Counted from the first letter of the stretch, positions 23,894 through 33,848 are shown. The stretch: 64,000 nucleotides of DNA from Micromonospora globbae (GCF_003610785.1 NZ_RAQQ01000001.1:124001-188000), one strand, 5' to 3'. Numbers and translations: made by a program. The notes: a model not told the origin generated them from the letters alone.

Positions 23894-26260
23894 ATGGCGC
23901 TCACCCGGCGCACCCTGATCGGCTCCGTGGCGGCGGGATCCGCACTCGCCGCTCTCCCGGAGCTGGCCGCACCCACCCCCGCCGTGGCGGCCAGCCCGCC
24001 CGGCGACGTCGTCGGCAAGATCACCGTCGGCTACCAGGGCTGGTTCAGCTGCCCGGGCGACGGCGCCCCGATCGGCGGCTGGTGGCACTGGAGCCGCGAC
24101 CGCTTCCAGCCCCCGTCGCTGGCGAACACCACGATCGTCTCCTGGCCCGACATGCGGGAGTACGCGCACGGCTACACCACGGCGTACCCGAACCTCGGCA
24201 ACGGCCAGCCGGCCCAGCTCTTCTCCTCCTACGACCAGCAGACCGTCGACACGCACTTCGGGTGGATGCAGGAGCACGGCTGCGACACCGCGGCGTTGCA
24301 GCGGTTCAACCCGTTCGGCGACGAGGGGCCGACCCGCGACGCCATGGCCGTGAAGGTGCGCGGCGCGGCGGAGCGGTTCGGCCGCAAGTTCTACATCATG
24401 TACGACGTCACGGGCTGGACGTCGATGCAGTCGCAGATCAAGCAGGACTGGACGACGAAGATGTCGGCGCACACCGCCTCACCGGCGTACGCCCGACAGA
24501 ACGGCCGCCCCGTGGTGTGCGTCTGGGGCTTCGGCTTCAACGACGACGGGCGCCCGTTCGCGCCCGAACCCTGCCTCGACGTGGTCCAGTGGTTCAAGGC
24601 CCAGGGCTGCTACGTCATCGGCGGCGTGCCCACCTACTGGCGGGAGGGCATCAACGACTCCCGGCCCGGCTTCGGCGCCGTCTACCGCGCCTTCCACATG
24701 ATCTCGCCGTGGATGGTGGGGCGCACCGGCACGCTCGACGGCCTGGACTGGTTCTACACCAACGTCAACGTGCCCGACCTCGCCGACTGCGCGGCGCACG
24801 GCATCGACTACCAGCCGTGCGTCATGCCCGGCGACCTGTCGGCCGGGCACCGCCGGCACGGCGACTTCTACTGGCGGCACCTCTACAACATGGTCCGCCT
24901 CGGCGCGCAGGGCCTCTACGTGTCGATGTTCGACGAGTTCAACGAGGGCAACCAGATCGCGAAGACCTCCGAGACGCAGGCGACCACACCGGCGGGCGCG
25001 GGCATCCGCGCCCTCGACGAGGACGGCACCGCCTGCTCGGCCGACTACTACCTGCGCATCACGGCGGACGGCGGTCGGATGCTCAAGGGGCAGCTCCCGC
25101 TCACCCCCGTCCGGCCCACGCCGCCGGTCCCCGGCGGCGGCCAGCCCCCGGGCGGCAACCTGGCCGCCGGCCGGCCGGCGACGGCGAGCAGCCAGAACGG
25201 GCCGTACGTCGCCGGCAACGCCGTCGACGGCGACCGGGGCAGCTACTGGGAGGCCGCGGCCAACGCGTTCCCCCAGTGGTGGCAGGTCGACCTCGGCGCG
25301 GCCCATCCGGTGAACCGCCTCGTGCTGGCCCTGCCCGCCGGGTGGGAGGCACGCACCCAGACGATCTCCGTGCAGGGCAGCGCCGACGGCGCCACCTTCA
25401 CGACGGTCGCCGCACCGGCCGGCGTCCGGTTCGACCCGGCGACGGGCAACACCGCCACCCTCACGCTGCCGGCCACCTCGGTCCGCCACGTCCGGGTGAC
25501 GATCACCGGGAACACGGCGTGGCCGGCGGCGCAGCTCGCGCACGTCGAGGTGTACGCGGCCACCGGCTCCACCACCCCGCCGACGCCGCCGACCGGCCTC
25601 ACGGTGACCGGGCGCACCGCCACCAGCGTGTCGCTGTCCTGGAACGCTTCCACCGGCGGTGTGGCCGGCTACCAGGTCCGCCAGGGCGGGCAGACGGTCG
25701 CCTCGGTCAGCGGAACCGCCGCGACCGTCACCGGTTTGAGCCCAGCCACCACGTACACCTTCACGGTCGTGGCGGTCGACGCCGCCGCCACCCCGTCCGC
25801 GCCGTCCAACGCGGTCACCGTGACCACCGACGCCCCGCCGCGGACCGACCTGGCGCGGGGCCGGCCGACCGCGCAGAGCAGCCAGACCCAGACGTACGCG
25901 AGCGCGCACGTCGTCGACGGCGACCCGCACAGCTACTGGGAGAGCGCCAACGGCGCCTTCCCCCAGTGGGTGCAGGTCGACCTCGGCGCGACCGTCGCGA
26001 TCGGCCGCGTCGTGCTCCGCCTGCCCCCGTCGCCCGCCTGGTCGGCCCGGACGCAGACCCTCTCGGTGCAGGGCAGCACGGACGGCGCCGGCTGGAGCAC
26101 GATCGTCCCCTCCGCGGGCCGGCGCTTCGACCCGGCCGCCGGCAACGAGGTGACGCTGACGTTCGCGGCCACCTCGACCCGGTACGTGCGGATCCACGTC
26201 ACCGGCAACACCGGATGGCCCGCCGGCCAGCTCTCCCAGCTCGAGGTCTACGCCTCCTGA
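23894..26260 (+). CDS. secreted GH71/GH99-like glycosidase with two discoidin domains and FN3
   Basis: A 788-residue exported enzyme. A twin-arginine signal (TRRTLIGSVAAGSALAAL) ends near residue 33. The catalytic part (about 36-400) starts KITVGYQGWFSCPGDGAPIGGWWHW and contains RFGRKFYIMYDVTG, VCVWGFGFNDDG, ISPWMVGR and YVSMFDEFNEGN, the pattern of bacterial GH71/99-like proteins with acidic residues at strand ends. A Pro/Gly linker follows, then an F5/8 type C (CBM32-like) domain at about 420-555, FN3 at 565-650 and a second F5/8 C domain to the end. AAGGAG at 23879-23884 supports the ATG. GH71 enzymes cut alpha-1,3-glucan and GH99 alpha-mannosides; the next gene favours the former (inference). 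Confidence 0.85.
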   Translation: MALTRRTLIGSVAAGSALAALPELAAPTPAVAASPPGDVVGKITVGYQGWFSCPGDGAPIGGWWHWSRDRFQPPSLANTTIVSWPDMREYAHGYTTAYPNLGNGQPAQLFSSYDQQTVDTHFGWMQEHGCDTAALQRFNPFGDEGPTRDAMAVKVRGAAERFGRKFYIMYDVTGWTSMQSQIKQDWTTKMSAHTASPAYARQNGRPVVCVWGFGFNDDGRPFAPEPCLDVVQWFKAQGCYVIGGVPTYWREGINDSRPGFGAVYRAFHMISPWMVGRTGTLDGLDWFYTNVNVPDLADCAAHGIDYQPCVMPGDLSAGHRRHGDFYWRHLYNMVRLGAQGLYVSMFDEFNEGNQIAKTSETQATTPAGAGIRALDEDGTACSADYYLRITADGGRMLKGQLPLTPVRPTPPVPGGGQPPGGNLAAGRPATASSQNGPYVAGNAVDGDRGSYWEAAANAFPQWWQVDLGAAHPVNRLVLALPAGWEARTQTISVQGSADGATFTTVAAPAGVRFDPATGNTATLTLPATSVRHVRVTITGNTAWPAAQLAHVEVYAATGSTTPPTPPTGLTVTGRTATSVSLSWNASTGGVAGYQVRQGGQTVASVSGTAATVTGLSPATTYTFTVVAVDAAATPSAPSNAVTVTTDAPPRTDLARGRPTAQSSQTQTYASAHVVDGDPHSYWESANGAFPQWVQVDLGATVAIGRVVLRLPPSPAWSARTQTLSVQGSTDGAGWSTIVPSAGRRFDPAAGNEVTLTFAATSTRYVRIHVTGNTGWPAGQLSQLEVYAS

Positions 26261-26325
26261 CCCCCGGCCGCCGGCACGCCGGCCGCCGGGCGCACCACAC
26301 ACCACCGACCAGAGATGAGCCGCCC

Positions 26326-28380
26326 ATGAACCGGACCCACCGCGCGGTACGGCCGCGCACCCGCGCGCGACGCCGGGCCGTCGCCGCCGTGACGGCGCTG
26401 GCCACCGCGCTCGGCGTCCTCGCCGGCGCACCCGCCGGGGCCGCCACGCGCGGCGCCGACCCCGACGGCCACGGCGGCGCCCGCCCCGTGGTGACCCGGG
26501 CCGCCCTCGATCCGGCGCTGGTCGCCGGCCGGGGTGCGCGGGTCGCCTTCGAAGAGCAGGAGGCGGAGAACGCGGCCACGAACGGCGAGGTCATCGGCCC
26601 GGACCGGACCGCGTACACGCTCCCCTCGGAGGCCTCCGGCCGGCGGGCCATCCGGCTGACCCCCGGCCGGTACGTCGAGTTCACGCTCCCCGCCGCGGCC
26701 AACGCGATCACCGTCCGGTACAGCATTCCCGACGCGCCCGGGGGCGGCGGCATCACGGCCCCGCTGGACGTGTCGGCGAACGGCAAGCGGATCCGGACCA
26801 TGACGCTCACGTCGCAGTACGCGTGGCTCTACAACCAGTACCCGTTCACCAACGACCCGGACGCCGACCTGCTGCACCCCGACTGGTGGATCACCGAGTG
26901 CTCCTGCGTCCCCGCCCAGACCACCCCGTACCCCAGCATCCAGAAGCCGTTCCGGCCCAGCCACTTCTACGACGAGCAGCGCCTGCTGCTCGGCCGCACG
27001 TACCGGGCCGGTGACCGGATCCGGCTCACCGCGCCGAGCCGCACCAACGCCGCCTGGACCGTCATCGACCTGCTCGACTCCGAACTCGTCGGCCCGCCGC
27101 GGATCCGGTCCCGCGCCGCGAACGTGCTGGCCTTCGGCGCCGACCCGACCGGGCGGCGGGACTCCGCCCCCGCGATCGAGCGGGCCATCGTCGCCGCCCG
27201 GCGCACCGGGCTGCCCGTCTATCTGCCGCCGGGCACCTACCAGGTGAACCGGCACATCATCGTGGACGACGTGACGATCGAGGGGGCCGGCAACTGGTAC
27301 ACGATCGTCAGGGGCCGCGAGGTGGCGTTGCCCGAGCCGGCGCCGGACGGGTCGGTGCACACGGGCGTCGGCTTCTACGGCCGGGACGCGGCCGACGGCG
27401 GCAGCCGCAACGTCCACCTGTCCGGCTTCGCCATCGAGGGCGACGTCCGCGAGCGCGTCGACACCGACCAGGTCAACGGCATCGGCGGTGCCATGAGCGA
27501 CTCGACGATCGACGGGCTCCACCTGCGCCACACCAAGGTGGGCATGTGGTTCGACGGGCCGATGCGCAACGTCCGCATCACCAACAACATCATCGTCGAC
27601 CAGATCGCCGACGCGCTCAACTTCCACACCGGCGTGACCGACTCGCTCGTGGCCCACAACTTCGTCCGCAACACCGGCGACGACGGCCTCGCGATGTGGT
27701 CGGAGACGACCGCCAACGCGCGCAACACGTTCGCCCGCAACACCGTGCAGTCGCCGGTGCTCGCCAACGGCATCGCCGTCTACGGGGGCGCCGACAACAC
27801 CGTCTCCGGCAACCTGATCGCCGACCCCGTGCGGGAGGGCAGCGGCATCCAGGTCGGGTCGCGCTTCGGTGCCGAACCGTTCACCGGGCACCTGCGCATC
27901 AGCGACAACACCATCGCCCGCGCCGGCACGTACGAGCTGAACTGGAACATCGGCCTCGGCGCCATCTGGTTCTACGCCCTCGACCGCAGCATCGACGCCC
28001 GCGTCGACGTGGTCGGCGACGCGTACCTCGACAGCACCTACAACGCGATCATGCTGGTCAGCGAGTGGGCGGTGAAGGACCTGTACTCGATCAGCAACGT
28101 CCACTTCCGCGACATCCGCGTGGACGGCACCGGCACCTCGGTCGTGAGCGCCCGCACGGCGGGCGCCGCGTCCTTCCGCAACGTCGACGCGCGCAACGTC
28201 GGCGCGGTCGGCGTGAACAACTGCGGGTCGTTCCACTTCACCCCGGAAGGCTCCGAGTTCCGCCTCACCGACCTCGGGGGCAACGACGGGGGCTGGCTCG
28301 CCGACTGGCAGCTGCCCAACACGATCACCTGCGACGACCGCCCGCCGGTCGTACCGCCCCCACCGCCGTCCCGGTGGTGA
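26326..28380 (+). CDS. secreted parallel beta-helix glycosidase, GH87 (alpha-1,3-glucanase/mycodextranase)-like
   Basis: A 684-residue protein with a Sec signal (residues 1-40, ending GAPAGAA). An N-terminal beta-sandwich carbohydrate-binding-like part follows (EEQEAENAATNGEV, LTPGRYVEFTLPAAANAIT). From about residue 265 comes a right-handed parallel beta-helix: VLAFGADPTGRRDSAPAI, LPPGTYQVNRHIIVDDVTI and then NFVRNTGDDGLAMWS, whose paired Asp resemble the catalytic acids of GH87 enzymes. A Pro-rich tail ends it. It lies 65 bases after the GH71/99-like gene in the same direction, probably one transcript. Together they could attack fungal alpha-1,3-glucan. The GH87 call is from memory of family features; a generic beta-helix lyase is the alternative. 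Confidence 0.72.
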   Translation: MNRTHRAVRPRTRARRRAVAAVTALATALGVLAGAPAGAATRGADPDGHGGARPVVTRAALDPALVAGRGARVAFEEQEAENAATNGEVIGPDRTAYTLPSEASGRRAIRLTPGRYVEFTLPAAANAITVRYSIPDAPGGGGITAPLDVSANGKRIRTMTLTSQYAWLYNQYPFTNDPDADLLHPDWWITECSCVPAQTTPYPSIQKPFRPSHFYDEQRLLLGRTYRAGDRIRLTAPSRTNAAWTVIDLLDSELVGPPRIRSRAANVLAFGADPTGRRDSAPAIERAIVAARRTGLPVYLPPGTYQVNRHIIVDDVTIEGAGNWYTIVRGREVALPEPAPDGSVHTGVGFYGRDAADGGSRNVHLSGFAIEGDVRERVDTDQVNGIGGAMSDSTIDGLHLRHTKVGMWFDGPMRNVRITNNIIVDQIADALNFHTGVTDSLVAHNFVRNTGDDGLAMWSETTANARNTFARNTVQSPVLANGIAVYGGADNTVSGNLIADPVREGSGIQVGSRFGAEPFTGHLRISDNTIARAGTYELNWNIGLGAIWFYALDRSIDARVDVVGDAYLDSTYNAIMLVSEWAVKDLYSISNVHFRDIRVDGTGTSVVSARTAGAASFRNVDARNVGAVGVNNCGSFHFTPEGSEFRLTDLGGNDGGWLADWQLPNTITCDDRPPVVPPPPPSRW

Positions 28381-28384
28381 GGTC

Positions 28385-28420
28385 GGGCGCCGCCGGCACC
28401 TCCGGGCGCCGGCGGCGCCC
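28385..28420. terminator. bidirectional hairpin terminator
   Basis: Arms GGGCGCCGCCGG (28385-28396) and CCGGCGGCGCCC (28409-28420) pair perfectly over 12 bases. It lies between the beta-helix glycosidase stop and the convergent antiporter gene, so it can end both transcripts. Confidence 0.75.
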
Positions 28421-28496
28421 CGGCGTCACGCCGTCCGTGGGCTGCCCCCACCGGTCACGGCGACCGCCCACCGCACGCTGCGTGGCGGCCCGCGCG

Positions 28497-30071
28497 CTAC
28501 TCCGGCACGCTCGGGCCCAGCAACCGGATCTCCTCGATGTCCAGGGCCGCCTGGAGTTCACGCAGCACGACGTCGTCGATCTCGTTGGCGTCCCGCATCC
28601 GGGTGATCTCCCGGCGTTTGTGCTCGAGCACGCCCAGCCGCAGCTGGCGCTCGATCTCCCGGGCGCGCGGCGCGCCCTCCTCGCTCTCGGCGGCCCGGAT
28701 GTCGGCCAGGAGCGCCTCGTAGTCGGTCCGGACGCGGCTCACCACGTCCTCGTCGGCGCCGACCTCGGCCGCGATGTCGGGCAGGGCCGCCAGGCCCGCC
28801 TGCCCGGCGCGCACGCGGGCCCGCCGCGCCTCGTCGACGCGCTGCTGGTCGCCCATCAGGCCGGCCCACCGCACGATCAGCGGCAGGGTGGTGCCCTGCA
28901 CGAGCATGATCGACAAGATCGCCACTGCGGTGCAGAAGATGATGAGGTCGCGCTCCTCGACGGGGTGGCCGTCCGCGTGCAGGGGCACCGCCAGCGCCGC
29001 GGCGAGCGAGACCGCGCCGCGGAAGCCGGTCCAGCTCGCGACCAGGCGGACCCGCCACGTCGCCCGGGCCGCACGTTGGGCGCTGCGGCGGTCGACCGCC
29101 CGGTAGACGTAGGCGAAGAGCATGATCCAGGCCGTCCGGGTCAGCACCACCACCAGCGTCACCACCGCGGCGATGACCACGGCGCGGCCGATCGAGACGC
29201 TGGTGACGCTGCGGACCGCGCGGGGGATCTGCGTGCCGAGCAGCACGAAGAGACCACCGTTGATCAGGAACGTGGACAGCTCCCAGAAGTCGAACGCCAG
29301 CACCCGGGAGCGGGCCCGGATCACGCGCGGACCGGCGTAGGAGAGGACGAGCCCGGCCACCACCACCGCCAGTACGCCGCTGGCGTGCACGCTGTCGGCG
29401 AGGAGGAACGCCGCGAACGGGGTCAGCACGCTGAGCGCGCCCTCGGGCAGCGGGTCGTCGATGCGGCGGCGCACCAGCACCACGAGACCGCTCACCACGA
29501 GTCCGGCGGCGATGCCGCCGAGGAACGAGAGGGCGACCTCCCCGGTGAGTTCGAGCGGCCCCGGCACGGAACCGCTGGCGAGCAGGCCGAGCGTGACGGA
29601 GAAGAGCACGAGCGCCGTACCGTCGTTGATCAGGCTCTCGGCGTGCAGGGTGGTGAGGAGCCGCCGGGGCATCCGCTTGGCCAGGCCGGAGACGGCCGCC
29701 GCGTCGGTCGGGGCGAGCACGGCGCCGAGCACCCAGGCCGGCGCCGGGTCGACGCCGAACGCCTGGGCGGTCAGCGACACGGTGACCATCGTGAGCACCA
29801 CCAGCACCACCGCGAGCAGGCCGATGATCAGCAGGTTGGCGCGGATCTCCCGCAGGCTCGTGGTGAGCGCCTCCCGGTAGAGGATGGCCGGCAGGAACAG
29901 CAGCAGCACCACCTCGGGTTCCAGTTGCACGTGCGACAGCGGCGGGAGCAGCCCCAGCAGGGCGCCCATGCCGATGAGCAGGACCGGCGGCGCCACCCGG
30001 TAGCGGCCGCCGAGGGTGGTGCCGACCAGCACCGTGACGGCCAGCAGCACGAGCAGCAGCAGACCTTCCAC
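28497..30071 (-). CDS. Na+/H+ antiporter, CPA1 (NhaP-type)
   Basis: A 524-residue cation/proton antiporter with about twelve transmembrane helices and a 110-residue charged cytoplasmic tail. LAPTDAAAVSGLAKR and LHAESLINDGTALVLF hold the Asp and Asn-Asp residues of the CPA1 ion site; WTGFRGAVSLAAALAVPL contains the conserved arginine segment. It starts with GTG at 30069-30071, reading VEGLLLLVLLAVTVLVG. It exchanges external protons for internal Na+ (or K+) to hold pH and salt balance. It stands alone, convergent with the glycosidase and divergent from the debranching-type glucosidase. Confidence 0.93.
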   Translation of the reverse strand: MEGLLLLVLLAVTVLVGTTLGGRYRVAPPVLLIGMGALLGLLPPLSHVQLEPEVVLLLFLPAILYREALTTSLREIRANLLIIGLLAVVLVVLTMVTVSLTAQAFGVDPAPAWVLGAVLAPTDAAAVSGLAKRMPRRLLTTLHAESLINDGTALVLFSVTLGLLASGSVPGPLELTGEVALSFLGGIAAGLVVSGLVVLVRRRIDDPLPEGALSVLTPFAAFLLADSVHASGVLAVVVAGLVLSYAGPRVIRARSRVLAFDFWELSTFLINGGLFVLLGTQIPRAVRSVTSVSIGRAVVIAAVVTLVVVLTRTAWIMLFAYVYRAVDRRSAQRAARATWRVRLVASWTGFRGAVSLAAALAVPLHADGHPVEERDLIIFCTAVAILSIMLVQGTTLPLIVRWAGLMGDQQRVDEARRARVRAGQAGLAALPDIAAEVGADEDVVSRVRTDYEALLADIRAAESEEGAPRAREIERQLRLGVLEHKRREITRMRDANEIDDVVLRELQAALDIEEIRLLGPSVPE

Positions 30072-30316
30072 CTCGCACCCCCCGCCGTCGCCGCGGTCGA
30101 CCTCCCGCCACCACTGTCGCCGCTCGCGGCGGCGGCCGGAGGCGGAACGGGCGCAGCGCCGGGCGGATCACCGGTGCCGGGGAGTCCGCCGTCACCGCCG
30201 GACCGTCCACGCCACGCCCGGCCTCGCCGCTCGTGTTCGTCGATGCCGACGCGCGGCCGACCGGCGCGTGCGTAGGGTCGGCGGTGACGGGTCCGGTTCG
30301 CGCGCTCGGGGGGCAC

Positions 30317-32476
30317 GTGACGGCTGGGGAGCGACGACGCACGCCGGCCCGGCCGTGGCCGGAGCGGGAGCCGGACGGCCGGGTGAGCAGCGGCGCCTGC
30401 CGGGAGCTGCCGCCCGAGCTGGGGCCGGACGCCGTCGGCGTCCTCGAGGGCCGGACGTTCATGTTCTCGAACGCGGCGGGCGACGTGCCGAAGGGTTCCA
30501 TCGGCGGTCTCGTGCACGACGACACGCGGTTCCTCGACCAGTGGGAACTCACCATCGGCGACGCTCCGCTGCTCGTGCTCGGCTCGGGAACCGTCGACCC
30601 GTTCTCCGCCGCGTTCTTCCTCGCCAACGCCGACCTGCCCGGCCTGCCGCCGAACCGGGTGGGCGTCCGGCGCCAACGGTTCGTGGGCGACGGCCTGTAC
30701 GAGCGGATCGAGCTGCGCTACTTCGGGCTCGAGCCGGTCGAGTTCCGGCTGCGCCTCGCCGTCGGCACCGACTTCGCGGACCTGTTCGAGATCAAGGAGT
30801 CCGGGCGGGACCGGTCGGCCGAGATCCTCCGCCGCCACGAGAGCGACGGTTCCGGCCTCTCCTTCGGCTACCGCAACGGCGCCTACTCCACCATGGTCCG
30901 GGTGGAGGCCGACCCGGCCGCGCACGAGGTCGACGGCGACTCGCTGGTCTGGCACCTGCGGCTGGCGCGGGGGCAGGCGTGGCGGTGCGAGCTGAGGGTC
31001 CCCCTGCGCTGCGGGGACGAGCGGATGATGCCGGTGGCCCGCAGCTTCGGTGACGTCTTCGAGCGCGCCCCGGAGGAACCCGCCGCCCGCTGGCTCGCGG
31101 CGGTGCCCCGGTTGGTCACCGCGTCGGACCGGCTGGCCGCCGTCTACCTCAAGTCCGCGGCCGACCTGACGTCGATGCGCCTCGAGAAGCGCATCCGCGG
31201 CGAATCCGTCGTGCTGCACGCCGCTGGACTGCCCTGGTTCATGACCGTGTTCGGCCGGGACACGCTGATCACGGGCTACCAGACGATCGCCTTCGGCGCG
31301 GCGATGGCCCGCGGCGCGCTGCTGGTGCTCGCCGACCACCAGGCGCGCGACCACGACGACTTCACCGACCGCGAGCCGGGGAAGATCTTCCACGAGTACC
31401 GCTCGGGCGAGCTGACCCAACTGGGGCTCAAGCCGTACCAGCCCTACTACGGCGGCGCCGACACCACCCCGCTCTGGCTCGTGGTGCTCTCCGAGTACTG
31501 GCGGTGGACCGGCGACGACGAACTGGTGCGGCGGCTGCGGCCGAACGCCGAGGCCGCGCTGCGGTGGATCGACGAGTTCGGGGACCTGCACGGCAGCGGA
31601 TACGTCGGCTACGCGACCCGCTCCCGGGAGGGGTTGGGCAACCAGTGCTGGCACGACTCGCCCGACGGTGTGCAGTTCGCCGACGGCACCATCCCGGTGC
31701 TCCCGATCGCCACCTGCGAGACGCAGGGCTACACGTACGACGCCAAGCTGCGCATGGCGGAACTGGCCGACGGGCCGTGGCGGGACCCGGCGCTGGCGGG
31801 ACGGCTGCGCGCCGAGGCCACGGCGCTGCGGGACCGGTTCAACCGCGACTTCTGGCTGCCCGAGCGGGGCGGCTACTACGCCGTCGGGCTGGACGGCGAC
31901 GGGCGCCCCATCGACTCGATGACGTCGAACATGGGGCACCTGCTGTGGAGCGGCATCGTGCCGCCGGAGCGGGCGGAGCTGGTGGCCGCCCAGCTGATGT
32001 CCGACGAGATGTTCTCCGGCTGGGGCGTCCGCACCCTCTCGACCGCCGACCGTGGCTACAACCCGATCGGGTACCACCTCGGCACGGTCTGGCCGCACGA
32101 CAACGCCATCCTCGCCGCCGGTCTCGCCCGCTACGGCCGCCACGCCGACGCGCAGCGGATCGTCTCGGCGATGCTGGAGGCGTCGTCCTACTCCGAGCAC
32201 CGGCTGCCCGAGGCGCTCTCCGGCTACGACCGCGCGTTCGGCCGGCGGCCGGTCCCCTACCCCACCGCGTGCAACCCCCAGGCGTGGGCCAGCGGGGCGC
32301 CGCTGCTGTTCCTGCGGACGCTGCTCGGGCTGGACGCGGTCGACGGCCGGCTCGTCGTCGATCCGCACCTGCCGGAGTCGTTCGGCACCGTGCGGCTGCT
32401 CGGCGTGCCCGCGGCCGGTCGCCGCTGGAACGTGCTCGCGGAGGGCACCCGGGGAGAGGTCCACCTCGCCGCCTGA
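30317..32476 (+). CDS. amylo-alpha-1,6-glucosidase / glycogen-debranching-type protein
   Basis: A 719-residue cytoplasmic protein. The N-terminal beta-sandwich (GDE N-terminal domain) runs from LEGRTFMFSNAAGDV through HDDTRFLDQWELTIGD. The (alpha/alpha)6 barrel has PWFMTVFGRDTLITGYQT, EPGKIFHEYRSGEL, ADTTPLWLVVLSEYWRWTGD, SREGLGNQCWHDSPDGV and GTVWPHDNAILAAGLARYG, with acidic residues at the expected catalytic places. It would remove alpha-1,6-linked glucose or act on a related alpha-glucoside; exact specificity varies in this family. The GTG at 30317 is selected from the family start and the preceding G-run; nearby in-frame starts are possible. It is a single gene, convergent with an MFS gene. 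Confidence 0.85.
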   Translation: MTAGERRRTPARPWPEREPDGRVSSGACRELPPELGPDAVGVLEGRTFMFSNAAGDVPKGSIGGLVHDDTRFLDQWELTIGDAPLLVLGSGTVDPFSAAFFLANADLPGLPPNRVGVRRQRFVGDGLYERIELRYFGLEPVEFRLRLAVGTDFADLFEIKESGRDRSAEILRRHESDGSGLSFGYRNGAYSTMVRVEADPAAHEVDGDSLVWHLRLARGQAWRCELRVPLRCGDERMMPVARSFGDVFERAPEEPAARWLAAVPRLVTASDRLAAVYLKSAADLTSMRLEKRIRGESVVLHAAGLPWFMTVFGRDTLITGYQTIAFGAAMARGALLVLADHQARDHDDFTDREPGKIFHEYRSGELTQLGLKPYQPYYGGADTTPLWLVVLSEYWRWTGDDELVRRLRPNAEAALRWIDEFGDLHGSGYVGYATRSREGLGNQCWHDSPDGVQFADGTIPVLPIATCETQGYTYDAKLRMAELADGPWRDPALAGRLRAEATALRDRFNRDFWLPERGGYYAVGLDGDGRPIDSMTSNMGHLLWSGIVPPERAELVAAQLMSDEMFSGWGVRTLSTADRGYNPIGYHLGTVWPHDNAILAAGLARYGRHADAQRIVSAMLEASSYSEHRLPEALSGYDRAFGRRPVPYPTACNPQAWASGAPLLFLRTLLGLDAVDGRLVVDPHLPESFGTVRLLGVPAAGRRWNVLAEGTRGEVHLAA

Positions 32477-32550
32477 CCGGGCACACCCGGCAGACCGTGA
32501 CACCACACCGGCGGTGCCCGACGCGGGCCCGCCTCGGCCGCGCCGACCGA

Positions 32551-32579
32551 GGTCCCGGCCACTGTGAGCGGCCCGGACC
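32551..32579. terminator. hairpin between convergent debranching and MFS genes
   Basis: GGTCCCGGCC (32551-32560) pairs with GGCCCGGACC (32570-32579) over ten positions with one mismatch, with a 9-base loop. It is placed directly after the MFS stop (minus strand) and 75 bases after the glucosidase stop. Confidence 0.5.
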
Positions 32580-32581
32580 GG

Positions 32582-33847
32582 CTATGGCGCGTACTGGCCC
32601 ATCCGATCGCGGACCGGGGGCGCCACCTCGTCGACCGTCACGCCGGTACGGCGGCCCAGGCCGCTGAGGCGCAGCAGCGCGGGAGTGAGGACGAACAGGC
32701 CGACCGCGAGGGCCGCGACCGCGACCAGGGCCCCGCGCAGTCCCACGGCGTCGGCCCACAGTCCGACGTAGACCGGACCGGCCAGGAACCCGAGGTAGGA
32801 CACGGTCGTGACGACCGACGTCGCGCGGCCCCGGTGGGACTCGTCGACGTTCCGCGACACGATGCCGACGAGGGTGGGGAACAGCACGGCGGTTCCGGCA
32901 GCGGCCACCGCGAGACCCACCCCGGCGACGAGCAGCGTGGGTGCGACGGCGATGAGGGCCGTCCCGGCCGCGGCGGCCGACGCGCCGGCGAGGAGGACGG
33001 CGCGAGCGTGGGCGGCCTCGAGGCCACCGGTGGCGAACCGCGTGACCGCCACCGTGCCCGCGAAGACCGCGGGTGCGACGGCGCTGAGTCCCGGGCCGGA
33101 ACCGAGCTCGTCGTGGGCGAAGACGGCGCTCCAACTCTGGTGGGCGTTCTCGGTGGCGAACGCGAGCGCGCCCAGCACGCCGACGAGCAGGAACGGGACG
33201 ACCCTCCACCGGTCGGACGGCGCCGGATCCGCCCCGGTGCGGTGCTGCGGACCGGACGCCGGCTCCGCGGCCCGGTCGACGCCGGACGGCAACGTCCTGA
33301 GCAGGGCGGCGCCGGCGAGCAGTGAGAGAACGGCCACGGCGGTGAACGGGACCGCGAGCGGCAGCGACGCGGCCGATGCCACGCCGGTGGCGAGACTCGC
33401 GAGGACCACGAGGCTGGAGAAGACACCGTGGGCGCGGGTGATGACAGGACGACGGGCGGTCTGCTCGGCGCGTCCGGCGACCGCGTTCATGGCTACGTCG
33501 GCGGCTCCGCTGACCGCGCCGACGACGGCCAGCCCCACGCACAGGCTCGCCAGGTTCACCGCGGTGAGCGCCAGCCCGGCGCCGACGACGCCGAGGGCCC
33601 CGACGAGCACGGCCGCCACCCGCAGCCCCCATCGGTCGAGGGCCCTGCCCGCGGCCAGCATCGCGGGAAGGGCGCCGGCGCCCACGAACAACAGCGCGAG
33701 GCCGAGCTGACCGTCACCGATGCCCGCCTGGTGCTGGACCCTGGGCACGGAGGCACCCCAGACCCCCCAGAAGGAACCGAAGGCGGCGAAGGCCACGAGC
33801 GCCGCGACGATCAGGTGGCGCGGCGGGCCGCTGGGTGTCCGTGTCAT
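32582..33847 (-). CDS. MFS transporter
   Basis: A 421-residue major-facilitator protein with twelve hydrophobic helices. GVWGASVPRVQHQAGIGDGQLGLALLFVGAGALPAMLAAGRALDRWG is the typical first-to-third helix region with a variant DRxG motif; the second half repeats it around GLEAAHARAVLLAGAS. It resembles bacterial sugar or drug MFS exporters of the fucose-permease-like type. The ATG at 33845-33847 is preferred over an ATG six codons upstream, because the 16-base operator (33849-33864) would otherwise lie within the coding sequence. It is divergent from a LacI regulator, which probably represses it. Substrate is unknown. Confidence 0.87.
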   Translation of the reverse strand: MTRTPSGPPRHLIVAALVAFAAFGSFWGVWGASVPRVQHQAGIGDGQLGLALLFVGAGALPAMLAAGRALDRWGLRVAAVLVGALGVVGAGLALTAVNLASLCVGLAVVGAVSGAADVAMNAVAGRAEQTARRPVITRAHGVFSSLVVLASLATGVASAASLPLAVPFTAVAVLSLLAGAALLRTLPSGVDRAAEPASGPQHRTGADPAPSDRWRVVPFLLVGVLGALAFATENAHQSWSAVFAHDELGSGPGLSAVAPAVFAGTVAVTRFATGGLEAAHARAVLLAGASAAAAGTALIAVAPTLLVAGVGLAVAAAGTAVLFPTLVGIVSRNVDESHRGRATSVVTTVSYLGFLAGPVYVGLWADAVGLRGALVAVAALAVGLFVLTPALLRLSGLGRRTGVTVDEVAPPVRDRMGQYAP

Positions 33848-33848
33848 C

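Noticed and set aside
27546..30275. A 900-codon open frame on the plus strand across the GH87-like and antiporter genes, and similar long frames opposite most genes (for example 14271-15482, 24479-26431).
   Set aside because: These are antisense or off-frame shadows produced by high GC; they are rich in Arg/Gly/His/Pro, lack family motifs and overlap well-supported genes.
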